This document shows, one piece after another, positions 31,162 through 40,721 of a stretch of 64,000 nt of DNA. Where the stretch lies: contig JAXIVH010000007.1 in the NCBI GenBank assembly GCA_036785325.1, positions 11,419,219-11,483,218 of the forward strand, written 5' to 3'. Each line of letters opens with the position of its first letter. The stretch's first letter is position 1. A program made the position numbers and the translations under genes. This stretch comes from Urophycis tenuis (taxonomy: Eukaryota; Chordata; Actinopteri; Gadiformes; Phycidae). Below the pieces are notes generated by a model. The model had not been told where the DNA came from and made no database searches. It worked only from the letters and a program-made list of their open reading frames with translations.

Positions 31162-32906
31162 AGGGGTAGTTCGGAATTTTGGACATAGGACCTCATTTCC
31201 AAGTGAGCCAGTGTGTTATTCATCATTGGAGACGTTTTCAACAAATTTAATTCAGTCCTTGTAGTTGCAGAGTTCGCTGGTGCTAGGCTAGCGCAGGTCC
31301 ACGGTTTGGACTAGCCTGCCAATAAAAACAGTCTTACCCACTCCACGGTATACCTGAGGCAAATAAATTATAACAACAGACTATAAATGTAAATGTCTGT
31401 GTTGATAGAATAATGTTAGAAATAAAACGAACCTTGCATGGCATTGCATTTTGAGGGACTTGTGTCTCAGCAGGAGTGTTATACTTCCTGGTACTATGCT
31501 ATGACAGCAGCGGACTGATATTACCTTGGTTACCGGCTCTATAATAGTTTACCTGCTTCTGTCATTGCTACAAATGCAGAGCAAATGAATTTTATAAGGC
31601 TATTCAATAAACAAGATATGGCCACATTGGATGGACATACCAATGTGTTTGCTTTTAAAGACGATGATGAGGAATTTGTTGTATCCAATGAACCGTACCT
31701 GTATGAGCCGGAATACACTGATGAAGAACTGAGAGAGATGGATGCTCAAAGGGCAGAAAGAGAAAGAGCGTCTGTAGAGACAGCCCCCGTTGGAGCGGGG
31801 GAGCAATAGAGAACCGGGACAGAACATGGGGAGACTGGTGGTGCCAGTGCAGAAAATGTAGAAAAAATGCTGACAGAGGATGAATATTTTTGCTGCAGGG
31901 AGTGAGACTTAGTTATCCCACAGATACAATAACTGGAGCTGGACACTAGTTTTCAGGATCTAGATGTGTCTGGGCACAGCGCCTCCCGAAACAGAGCAAG
32001 CTGCATAATGGAGCACCAGGACTTCTCACCCTTCTAAATCGAGGACTGCTGGAAACATTTTTCTCCTTTGATCAAATAAATTGGAAAAGAGGACCCAAAC
32101 CTGCTGGACCCAACGGCCAGTTGTCAATGTTGTAAGTGTGCAATCCAAACAAAATGTAATTATGTGTTGCCTAGTTGGAGTCCATGCATGAACATACTAT
32201 GATTGATTTTTGAAAGTGCAATCAATCAATCAATTCTCCTTTAGATTGTTCGAAGTCGTTTGGTCTGAAATGATCACCATCATTCTCCATTTGAGTAGAG
32301 TTTCCGCAGGTGTGTCGATGTCCAAGCCAGCAGCAAGAAGCCACGGTTGATTTTTTTCTCGATCTCGAACTGGAAATTTGTGGTGAAATTTTGTGGTGCC
32401 CATCTGTAGTGTTCATTTTAATGGTAAATGCACACTGAATCACAATGTTGCCTATTTGTTTGTTTCCTATCCAATGATTCAATCCCACTTTACTCGGCTA
32501 CTACTAGGTGTCCTGCGCTTCTGTTTACTTTCTGCTGTAGTGATGTGGTTACACGACTAACCAGAGCAAAGTAAAGCTCCACTACTGCTGAGAAACTAGT
32601 CCCTCAAAATTCGATGATTCTTGCGATGTTAGGTTAGCTTTATTTCTAACATTATTCTATCAACAGAGATATTTACATTGATAGTCTGGCATTATAATTT
32701 ATTTGACTCAGGTGTACTGTGGAGTGGGTAAGACTGTTTTTATTAGTAAGCTAGCAAAAGCCGTTGAATTGGTCTAGCCTTGCACCAGCAAACTCTGCAA
32801 GTAGAAGGACTGAAAATTGAAATTTGTTAAAAACATCTCCAATGATAAATAACACACAGGCTAACTTGGAATTGAGGTCCTATGTCCAAGATTCCGAACT
32901 ACCCCT
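31162..32906. mobile_element. TTAA-target DNA transposon with long terminal inverted repeats
   Basis: TTAA stands at 31158-31161 and 32907-32910, and the element begins AGGGGTAGTTCGGAAT and ends with its inverse. The inverted repeats extend about 330 bases at each end (31162-31490 and about 32570-32906) with moderate divergence. A TTAA duplication is the piggyBac hallmark, but no transposase is visible, so the superfamily is inferred. The interior holds a P2X7-like cysteine-rich remnant. Copy B has only the left 572 bases in this window. Confidence 0.8.
31585..32032 (+). pseudogene. P2X7-like cysteine-rich domain remnant carried by the transposon
   Basis: An open frame of 74 codons (ends YEPEYTDEELREMDAQRAER and onward, stop at 31807) is followed by a broken cysteine-rich reading: WWCQCRKC, then one frame over MLTEDEYFCCRE, later CIMEHQDFSPF and LNRGLLETFF. 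The C-x-C-x2-C ... CC ... CIxxH spacing resembles the cytosolic P2X7 receptor C-terminal domain family, which also occurs in many fish proteins linked to repeats. Stops and a frameshift rule out a product. The domain match is by eye and tentative. Confidence 0.5.
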
Positions 32907-32943
32907 TTAAAGTTGTTCTGAAGGTGAGATCTCCTATCCACCA

Positions 32944-32959
32944 CTAGAGGTCAGTATTA
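32944..32959 (+). promoter_or_regulatory. Conserved upstream motif of V3
   Basis: CTAGAGGTCAGTATTA, 152 bases before the V3 leader ATG; two differences from the motif before V1A and V1B. Confidence 0.4.
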
Positions 32960-33095
32960 TCAAGTAGGTGTTGAACTATTTCATCAACATGTCTGGTCTT
33001 TGTGTCTTTAACAGCTGGTACCATGAAGAGAATAAGCCTCATACTTGAGCTGAACACCAGATGCTTTCTCCTGTTGCTGTGAACCTGCTGTTGAG

Positions 33096-33581
33096 ATGGA
33101 AACCTGGCTGTGGATTTTTAATGCTGCTCTTCTGTCTGGTGAGATGAACACCTCATGCTTCACACTACATAAAGGACTGAATTACCAAACATGTTATTAA
33201 TATCGGTTGTTGTTATTATTATTCTGTTGGGTTCCTTATGGTCCATGTCAATCTAACACCTCCATTATGTGGACTTTTTCCAGGGCTGATAGCTGGGGAC
33301 TCCATCTCTCCTGATGAACAGGAAGTCAGTGGAAAAGAGCGACAATCTGTGAAGCTCAGATGCTCCTATGATCAAAGTGATAATTATGTTAGGCTTTATT
33401 GGTACAGACATCTTTCTAGCCAGGCTCCTCAGTTTATACTCTGGAAAGAAGCAAGATCATGGAGTGATGAACATATTCCTGACACTCGTTTTCAGTCCAC
33501 AACATCCAGAACATCAACTGAACTCACCATAACACAGCTAACCCTGGCAGACTCAGCTCTCTACTACTGTGCTCTGGAGAG
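33096..33581 (+). CDS. TCR alpha/delta V segment V3, apparently functional
   Basis: Leader exon 33096-33138 (METWLWIFNAALLS), donor GTGAGA; V exon 33284-33581 after TTTTTCCAG. The join is in frame and gives a domain with the first Cys in KLRCSYDQ, Trp in LYWYRHLSSQAPQF, a TRFQSTTSRTSTELTITQLT strand and LADSALYYCALE at the end. No stops. The 3' recombination signal is well formed. The leader resembles that of V1. The product would be the variable part of a TCR alpha or delta chain at the T-cell surface. Which chain it serves cannot be told from this sequence. Confidence 0.92.
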
Positions 33582-33620
33582 CACAGTGCTAGAAAGTGTG
33601 GAGGAGCCTTTACATAAACC
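33582..33620 (+). promoter_or_regulatory. Recombination signal of V3
   Basis: Heptamer CACAGTG (33582-33588), exactly 23-base spacer, nonamer ACATAAACC (33612-33620), one base off the consensus ACAAAAACC. Confidence 0.93.
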
Positions 33621-33904
33621 TAAAGACAATGATCTCCCTATTCTTCAAAGAGGAGGGAAGTGGTAATCACACCACAACTGTCTATCAGATGGATTGTGGC
33701 TCTTCATGGTTTATCAGTGACACTGTGGTTACACCTGCTACTGATTCACTGTAGCAGGGCCCCCATGAGAAGGGAATCTAAACGAATGATCCCACAGCTG
33801 TACCACTGGACACAAGAGTCAAACACAAATAGGTGCCAAAACCCAAACCCATTACCATCAGTGTTTCAATGGAAATGGCATCACAGGAGGCTCAACAGCT
33901 ACAA

Positions 33905-34390
33905 GTAACTTGCAAAGTGCACACAGTAAGTGTGGAGAAACAAAGCGGAGAGGGGCCTCCACAACGTGTAGATCTAAGGACATGGACTGTCGCAATTGCT
34001 GGAACTGATGCCACATTGAGCGCGTTTGTCAAAGTAAAAGGAACCTTGAAAGAGTGTTGAAGGCTGAAAATAAACAAGAATATAGGAAGGAAAAGAAGAA
34101 AAGACCCATTCACACAATGAGACAACAACAGGAACTGTCTAGTGAGTCCACTGAGGATGAACATCAGCATCCATTCTCTCAGAAAAAGATTACAGGATTT
34201 ACCTGCGACTTCTGGCCATAAGACCTTCCGACACCTGGTTCACCTACCTCGAAGCATCAGTGCCCATGGCCGGCATGACTGATGTGACTGTGGAAAGCAA
34301 CAGCCAAGTGAGGAAACTTCCAATATATGTGCTTAAAGGTAATTACCCTTCTATCCCAAGGTGCGTATGGGTAGAAAAAATGAGAATGAA
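33905..34390 (+). pseudogene. Decayed Gypsy gag/protease fragment
   Basis: About 33922-34030 reads as two gag zinc knuckles: KCGETKRRGASTTCRSKD and DCRNCWN, a stop, then CHIERVCQSKR. This is the pattern of Mag-like Gypsy nucleocapsids. Further on (34263-34385) PMAGMTDVTVES, LPIYVLKGNYPSI and WVEKMRMN resemble the stretch just after the protease. Stops and frameshifts throughout. No LTR is seen next to it. The assignment is by eye and moderate. Confidence 0.5.
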
Positions 34391-34577
34391 CAAGCAAAGT
34401 GTGAAGATGCTGTCACCCATTGCCACTGAATTAACCACCAATTCAGAGGCGGTCCTGGCTAGCTTTGCGTCCTGGGCGGACCGACCATCAGCACCCCCAG
34501 AATCCTGTCGGTCACAACTGAAGACCAATTAGCAGGGTTGGCAGACAGAGGCTCATCCTCAGGCACAGGATTTGGTG

Positions 34578-34600
34578 GGGATAAGATAAGATAAGATATT
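34578..34600. repeat. (GATAA)n short tandem repeat
   Basis: GATAAGATAAGATAAG. The same repeat forms the 3' tail of a minus-strand LINE at 51019, so this may be the abutting tail or the start of the L2 element that follows. Confidence 0.6.
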
Positions 34601-34688
34601 CTCCTCTTCCTGCCTTCCTCTCTCTAGTCCTTGAAGCAGCAGCAGCTTTTTCCCTGCTCTCCCCCGCTTCTGCTATTGCTATCGCTAT

Positions 34689-35220
34689 TGTGACGTCACG
34701 AGAGGCTGCGTCTTAGAGGGGCGCTATATTCCGCTAAGATGGGTCCAGCCACAGGTGAGCATGGCTCCATCTGGTGGCAGAGGGAGGAACGCCACCCCTG
34801 CCAACGCGGAGGTTTAACGCACCTGTACCTGATCGGGCTGATTGGCCGTGAGGGATACAAAAGCCGTCAGGCACAGGCAGGACGAGAGAGTCGGGTGGAA
34901 GATTGGAAGGAAGACGGAGGACGCCAGTCCACCGGAGAGACGGTTTCCTGCGGGAACTTGGAACGGTGCATTCCCCGAACTGGAACGACGACCGCCGTGT
35001 CGGAGTTCATATTTGGACGTTCCGATCGTAAGATTGAGATCGGTTTATAGGTTGACCCTTTTGTCATCCTCTTTTTGTTTATACCATTTTTGTATAAGAC
35101 TACCTAAGTTGGGTTAATTCCCATGTTCTATTATTAAAACTTATGTTTTCCCGTATTCCTGTGTCCGTGCACTAATTGAACTGCCCCGCTCAGAGTCGTG
35201 ACACCTCTCGTGACGTCACA
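34689..35220 (+). mobile_element. Solo LTR-like element with 17-bp perfect inverted ends
   Basis: Begins TGTGACGTCACGAGAGG and ends with its exact inverse. CTAT is duplicated at 34685-34688 and 35221-35224. TG...CA ends, a 4-bp duplication, a TATA-like GATACAAAAG near 34853 and ATTAAA near 35132 fit a solo LTR. The 17-bp inverted ends are long for an LTR, so a TIR transposon is the alternative. It contains two CRE-like TGACGTCA palindromes, one in each end. Confidence 0.7.
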
Positions 35221-35270
35221 CTATCTATTGCTTTCTATCCTAATTCCGGCACTAAATTGCAGACTGCAAG

Positions 35271-36491
35271 ATGCCTCCTTTACCAACAGACGACTACGCT
35301 AAACTTTTACAGAAGATTTATGTCATAGAGAGCAAAATGAATCGCTTAGAACTGAACGCGGAAGTAAATGGACAGTGTGGGAACGACACCACTTTGCCAT
35401 GGATTCGTAAACGCGGACCTGATGACACTCAAGACGCCCGTATGCTGAATAAATCACCCCGCGAGAAGGGGGAACGGGTGTCGGGCAGAGCCCACCGCAG
35501 CGAGATTTTGGATGCCACTGGGTGGCCTGCCTTACCATCCCAGCATAACACCTCATCTACCCCGGCACCGAACCGAGGACAGCCTTGGAGAACTGTGAAG
35601 GGGAAAACTTCTTTCGGACCCCCTGACCAACCAAGTGTTCAACTGAAGAACAGATTTATTCCACTGCTACAAGATACTACACATCCAACAGATGGCCAGG
35701 ACTATTGGATTCCCCAACACCGGAGGGTAAGGAGTGAACAAAACCCAGATAATAGATGGCAAAAGCAAAAGCCAACTGTGCCTAAGCGATTAATTCAGAC
35801 TCTGATTGTGGGTGATTATACTTTGAAGAATGTGAGAAGGAGTACAAATACTAAAGTGCTGATCTATCCAAACGACACAGTGTCAGACTTGACAAGACGA
35901 ATCGGGAATATTGTGGAGGAGCACCCAAATGTCCAAAACATTGTGTTGCACATTGGAACAAATGATGTTGTGAAACGTGAGTCTGAGGTCCTGAAGAAAG
36001 ACTTCATTGACCTGTTGAACACAGTCAGCTACCTGAAGGCTGAGGTGACCATCAGTGGGCCTTTGCCACCGATCCGAAGAGGAGATGAGAAATTTAGCAG
36101 ATTGATGAATCTGTATACGTTTCTCTACTCAACATGCTCTGCCCGCTCTGTTTGTTTCATTGACAATTTTAACTTTTTCTGGGACCGCAGACACTTTTTT
36201 ACGAGAAATGGAGTCCTCCTTAACAGGTCAGGAGTACAACTGTTCCTCTCCAACTTGTTTTATTTCCTGCGTCACCCATCTGTTCCCTCTGTCAAGGCCA
36301 ACAGACAACAGGAATCTGAACGAGCTGATAACAGCGAGCAACGCAGACAAGATCCTCCTCCCCCCAGCTCCAGGAAGACCTTCAGCCTGAGAGACGTCAT
36401 CATTCAGAGGAAAAGTCACCAGATCCCCCTTCACCATCAAATCAGCCTTCCCCTGCACCCCAAACCCCATCCAACTCGATCTCCTCCTTAG
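35271..36491 (+). CDS. L2-type LINE ORF1 with SGNH/esterase domain
   Basis: 406 open codons. The N-terminus has a short coiled-coil-like stretch (LLQKIYVIESKMNRLE). Residues about 180-340 form an SGNH-hydrolase-like domain: LIVGDYTLKNV (block I, where the usual GDS serine is Tyr), VLHIGTNDVV (block III) and FFTRNGVLLNRSGVQLF (block V region, His near FF). Esterase ORF1s are known from CR1/L2 LINEs. The loss of the nucleophile serine suggests no hydrolase activity. The C-terminus is proline-rich and ends in a 69-bp tandem duplication. ORF2 follows in broken form. Confidence 0.8.
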   Translation: MPPLPTDDYAKLLQKIYVIESKMNRLELNAEVNGQCGNDTTLPWIRKRGPDDTQDARMLNKSPREKGERVSGRAHRSEILDATGWPALPSQHNTSSTPAPNRGQPWRTVKGKTSFGPPDQPSVQLKNRFIPLLQDTTHPTDGQDYWIPQHRRVRSEQNPDNRWQKQKPTVPKRLIQTLIVGDYTLKNVRRSTNTKVLIYPNDTVSDLTRRIGNIVEEHPNVQNIVLHIGTNDVVKRESEVLKKDFIDLLNTVSYLKAEVTISGPLPPIRRGDEKFSRLMNLYTFLYSTCSARSVCFIDNFNFFWDRRHFFTRNGVLLNRSGVQLFLSNLFYFLRHPSVPSVKANRQQESERADNSEQRRQDPPPPSSRKTFSLRDVIIQRKSHQIPLHHQISLPLHPKPHPTRSPP

Positions 36492-36558
36492 ATCCCCCTT
36501 CACCATCAAATCAGCCTTCCCCTGCACCCCAAACCCCATCCAGCTTGATCTCCTCCCC
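36421..36558. repeat. 69-bp direct duplication at the end of ORF1
   Basis: The stretch starting AGATCCCCCTTCACCATCAA at 36421 is repeated at 36490 with few changes. The ORF1 stop codon lies at the junction, so the duplication probably altered its C-terminus. Confidence 0.85.
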
Positions 36559-36782
36559 AGCTACCCCCCCCTTCTACAGGCTTGAGCTTACACCCCTCCC
36601 TACCTCCATTTCCCGGAGCTCCCCATTGCCACCCCTACCTCCACATCCGTCAGTTACGCAAAGCCGTGCCCCCCCTCCAGCCCTTCCCCCTCCGCCCCCA
36701 ACGCCCCTCTCCATGACTTAGAAAAGGCACAGTGACATCAGTCACTCATTTGCAAAACACACCAAGTTCCGTCTGATATCTG

Positions 36783-38202
36783 TTGGGTCCAGGCTGTGAA
36801 AACAATTACTATAATGATTCATCCCAGGACCGGCCGGGGCCCACGATGGAAGCAGAGATTTCTCTTGTGATAACTGAGCGAAGGACATACAAGAAGTACC
36901 CAACTTTTTCAGTAAACATATCAAATCTAGCGCCTATTCCAAAACAATTACAACATGTTCTGAAACCCAGGGTTGATGATACACTTAATCTAGATTTACT
37001 AAACATCAGGTCATTGGCAGGAAAAAGCTTTTAATCAATGATTTTATAATCAAGCACAATCTGGAGTGCTTGTTTTTAACAGAAACTTGGCTTGATCAAG
37101 GTAACAGTGGAACTGTTCTTATTGAAGCTGCCCCTCCCAACTTTAGTGTCATGAGTGAGGCTAGAGTGAATAAAAGAGGAGGCGTAGCCATTTTGTTTAA
37201 TGATTCGCTCCAATGCAAGCAGGCATCTTTGGGATCCTTTGATTCATTTGAGTATGTGGCTCTGCAGCTAAAGTCCTCCTCTCCAGTTTTGTTCCTAAAT
37301 ATTTATAGGCCACCCAAATACTGTTCAACCTTCTTTGATGACTTTTCAGTGCTAATGTCAATTATATGTGTCGACTTTGACTGTATAGTTATTGTCGGTG
37401 ACTTTAACATTCATGTTGACAAACCCCAGGGCAGAGGAACCAAAGAACTATGTTGTGTCCTTGATAACGTTGAACTCACTCAGCATGTGAAGGAGCCCAC
37501 ACACAACAAAGGGCGGACTTAGTTATTTCCAAGGGTCTGAACATTTCGAAAGTTAGCGTCATTGACGTTGCTCTCTCTGACCATTCATGAGTTTTCTTTG
37601 AGTGTGTTATCTCGATGGAAAAAAGAAATACTCCGTTGAAGTCATAACAAGGCGGTGTATCTCTGAAAACACCAGTGACTTGTTTATTCAGACATTCTCC
37701 TCTACACCCATCCTCTCTGGTGTCTCAGTGAATGAGCTTGTTGATCTTTTCAACATCAAAACAAAAAATGTTATTGATGCAATTGCGCCTATGAAGGTGA
37801 AGGTGGTTGCAGGTAAGAAAAGATCTCCGTGGAGAAATGCTTTATTGGTGAGAACTGAAAAAAGAGAGTGTCGAAGAGCTGAACGCAGATGGCGGAAAAC
37901 GAATCTCCAGGTCCATTACGAAATCTATAAAGAGAGACTCCGTATTTATAACTTTAATCTGAAAAACGCAAGGGAAGCCTTCTTTTCTGAAATCATTGCT
38001 AAAAACAATAACAATGCACAAGCCCTGTTCACTACTGTCGACAGGCTAACAAACCCCCCTGTGTCTGTAGCACCTGAGCTACAGACACAGGGCCTGTAAT
38101 GAATTTTCCACCTTCTTTACTGACAAAATCCTGAAAATTAGACAGACGCTCAGCTCCTCTACCCTCGGTCCAGGGCACCTACAGGCCAGCTGTCCAACTA
38201 AA
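36783..38202 (+). pseudogene. L2-type LINE ORF2, endonuclease and linker (broken)
   Basis: AP endonuclease reading: LNLDLLNIRSLAGK, a frame change near 37030, LECLFLTETWLDQGNSG, NKRGGVAILFND, LFLNIYRPPKYC, IVIVGDFNIHVD. A stop at 37520 ends this frame. The region between endonuclease and RT continues at 37602-38099 (KRSPWRNALLVRTEKRECRR). The reading then stops where a minus-strand LINE has inserted, and resumes at about 40722. Confidence 0.85.
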
Positions 38203-40720
38203 TTCAAGGTTCAAGGTATCTTTACTATCCCCGAGGGGCAATTTGTTGTACAGCCAGCAGTACAGAAGGAACAGCAACATATAACATATAAGACGACAAA
38301 TAGCACAAACAGATCACATTTACATGTGGTCATTGACCAGACTGATGGCAACAGGCATAAATGATTTCTTCCACCGGTTAGTTCGACAAGGTGGAAGCCT
38401 GTATCTGCGCCCTGATGGCAGCAAGGAGAACTCGGAGTACAGGGGGTGGGTTGAGTCGGCCATAATAGAGCGGGCCTTCCTCAGTGACCTAACCTTATAC
38501 AGGTCATTGAGGTTACACAACTGGGTTCCAGCAAGCTTGCTGCACACTTTGGTGATTGCCTGCAGCCGATTTTTCTGCTTCACAGAAAGTGACCTGTGCC
38601 AGCAGACAAAACAAAAAGTAAGAACAGATTCAATAAAACAAGAATAAAACATTTTCATAAAAGTGGTGTCAACATTAAAACTGCGGAGCTTCCGATAAAT
38701 GTACATACGCTGATGAGCTCTCTTACACACAGCATCAACATGGGGCTCAAAGCTTAATTTATTGTCAATCACAGTCCCAAGGTATTTGTATTGCTGCACC
38801 ACTTCAACGACTCATCGTTCATTAAAACAGGGGAAATGGGGGATGGAGTTTTCCTAGCCTGGGAATTCCCATGCTGCTTTGCGCGCGATTTCATTCTCAC
38901 TGCAAAGACAGCCTGGAAACCACCGCCCTTATTTTCCCCTGAGTTAGGGAACCAATCACAGAACGGGGGGGGGGGGGGGGGGCAGAAAGACGATGAAGAC
39001 TTCTATGCGCGACACCGAAGCTTGTAGCGTGTTAATCCAACATGGCAGCGGACACAACGTTACCGTTCGATGCAGCCTTAGAAAGTGTATTAAGTAGCTT
39101 TTGTAGCAATTAATGTAATTTTAGTAGCTAATTTTTAGTAGCAATTGGCTATGAATCTCGCGCAAAGCAGCATGGGAAGAACCAGACGCCATTTGATAGA
39201 CATTCGTAGCGCCCAATAAACGGCTCTAGGCATTCGTAAACCACGCCTCAAATACGAGAAAATGCACACCTAGTTCCCAGACCACCATCTCATCGAGATG
39301 TGGACGCGTCAGCCAGGCTAGAGTTTTCCTAAAATCGATCAACATCTCCTTCGTTTTTGCCACGTTAATATTTAAAAAGGATGATTCACAGCAGTGCATA
39401 AAATCGCTCACTACAGGACCGTGTTCAGGGTCGTCACTGCTGAGGAGGGACATAATAATAGAATCATCTGCAAATTTTAAAATGTGGTGCCTGTCATGTC
39501 GGCTCCGACATTCATTAGTGAAACAAATAACAGAGGTGAGAGGACACTGCCTTGGGGGGATCCGGTGGAGGAGAAAAGGACATCTGAAAAAACACCATTC
39601 ACCCTCACCCGTTGTGACCTCACTGTTAAAAAGTCCATCAACAAACTCAGCCAGCATCAATGTTAAAAAGACTCTTCAATCCGTCTGCTAAAACATGGGG
39701 CTGGATGCAATTAAAAGCCGATGAGGAATCAATAAAAAGCAGACGAACAAGGGACCTGGCCTCCTCGAGGTGTTTAAAAACCATGTTTAAAAGCATCCCC
39801 GTCGCATCATCCACACCTCTGCCTGACCTATAGGCAAACTGAAGAGGATCCAACTTATCTTGCACATTGTCCATAAATGCATTTTTCACCAGTTTCTCAA
39901 ATAGTTTCATGGCCAGGCAGGTAAGTGCCACTGGCCTGAAGTCATTAAGTGCTTTAGGTGTGTTGTTCTTTGGCACTGGAACAATGATTGAGTCCTTCCA
40001 CAGACGAGGAACCTTACGCAGCTTTAAAGACAGCTGAAAAATGAAGCAGAAAATATTTGCCAGCTGCATAGCACAATTTTTCAGCAGCCGACCTCCGATG
40101 CCATCTGGACCGCTTATCTCCAGATCGGACTGTAGGTCATGTTCCTTAAGCCAAGTTTCCGTGAAGGCAAGAAGACAAGCACTGCTGTATTCCGCCAGGA
40201 ACTTAACGTTGGCCTGAAGCTCGTCAACTTTTTTGCGCAGTGACTGGACATTGGCGAGGATGACCGTAGGTAGGGGAATCCCCCGGTGTCCTTGTCTCCT
40301 GAGCCTCTGGCGCACGCCGCCGCGTCTCCCTCTTTTCCTCACCGTCGGCCTGGATGCCCGGCTCCGGTTCCCTGCCAAAGGATCCGGCGGCCGGATGATC
40401 TCTGCGGGGAGAACTGCACTGGGATTCACGGTGCCCATGCTGGTTCCTCACAGTAATAGAAGGGAATTCCCGGTTGTACTGGAGAGGCTCTCCGTACACA
40501 AAAAGTCCGCATGAAACATGACATGACAGCGTCCACAGCAAAAAAAGGCCCAACATACTCAGGTGAGTCATCATGTTGCCTCAGTTCCCAATGTAAGTCA
40601 GTCACAAAAAAGTTAGTAGGACGGTTGAACAGGACACACAAGACAGGTTAAAAACCACAGCTTAAAACCAGCTAAAAAAACACCGTTAAAAATGGTTTAA
40701 AACCAGTTTAAAAAACCATA
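38203..40720 (-). pseudogene. APE-type LINE inserted in L2, internally deleted
   Basis: Minus strand. The 3' tail at the left has TTGAAC-type repeats. ORF 40438-39647 joins the start of the endonuclease (ILANVQSLRKKVDELQ, LAFTETWLKEHD) directly to the RT N-terminus (SGPDGIGGRLLKNC, DFRPVALTCLAMKLFEKL, DPLQFAYRSGRG), so most of the endonuclease is missing. RT continues in other frames at 39660-39226 (FADDSIIM) and 38802-38320 (YKYLGTVIDNKLSFEP, LLPSGRRYRLPPCRT). A MITE interrupts it at 38855-39320. Edges are approximate. Confidence 0.85.
38855..39320. mobile_element. MITE with TAGCCTGG ends and 9-bp target duplication
   Basis: Ends TAGCCTGG and, inverted, CCAGGCTA. GAGTTTTCC is duplicated at 38846-38854 and 39321-39329. 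A 9-bp duplication points to a Mutator-like or similar family. It contains a run of about 18 G and no frame. It sits inside a minus-strand LINE that itself sits inside the plus-strand L2. Confidence 0.75.
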
Positions 40721-40721
40721 G

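Larger units (their letters stand above)
26066..31800 (+). repeat. V cassette duplication, copy A
   Basis: Homologous to 56890-56927 plus 60841-63484. It covers a LINE 3' remnant, V1A, V2A and the left part of the TTAA-target element. Identity is very high by eye, with a few small indels. Copy A alone holds a 3.0-kb LINE (27231-30247). Copy B alone holds a 3.9-kb insertion (56928-60840). Confidence 0.9.

Noticed and set aside
31585..31809. 74-codon frame as a host gene
   Set aside because: It lies inside the TTAA transposon, recurs in copy B with a frame change, and leads into a decayed domain.
33709..33760. Inverted recombination signal (CACTGTG) that could mark a J or reversed V
   Set aside because: No nonamer at 12 or 23 bases and no J motif or V exon next to it.
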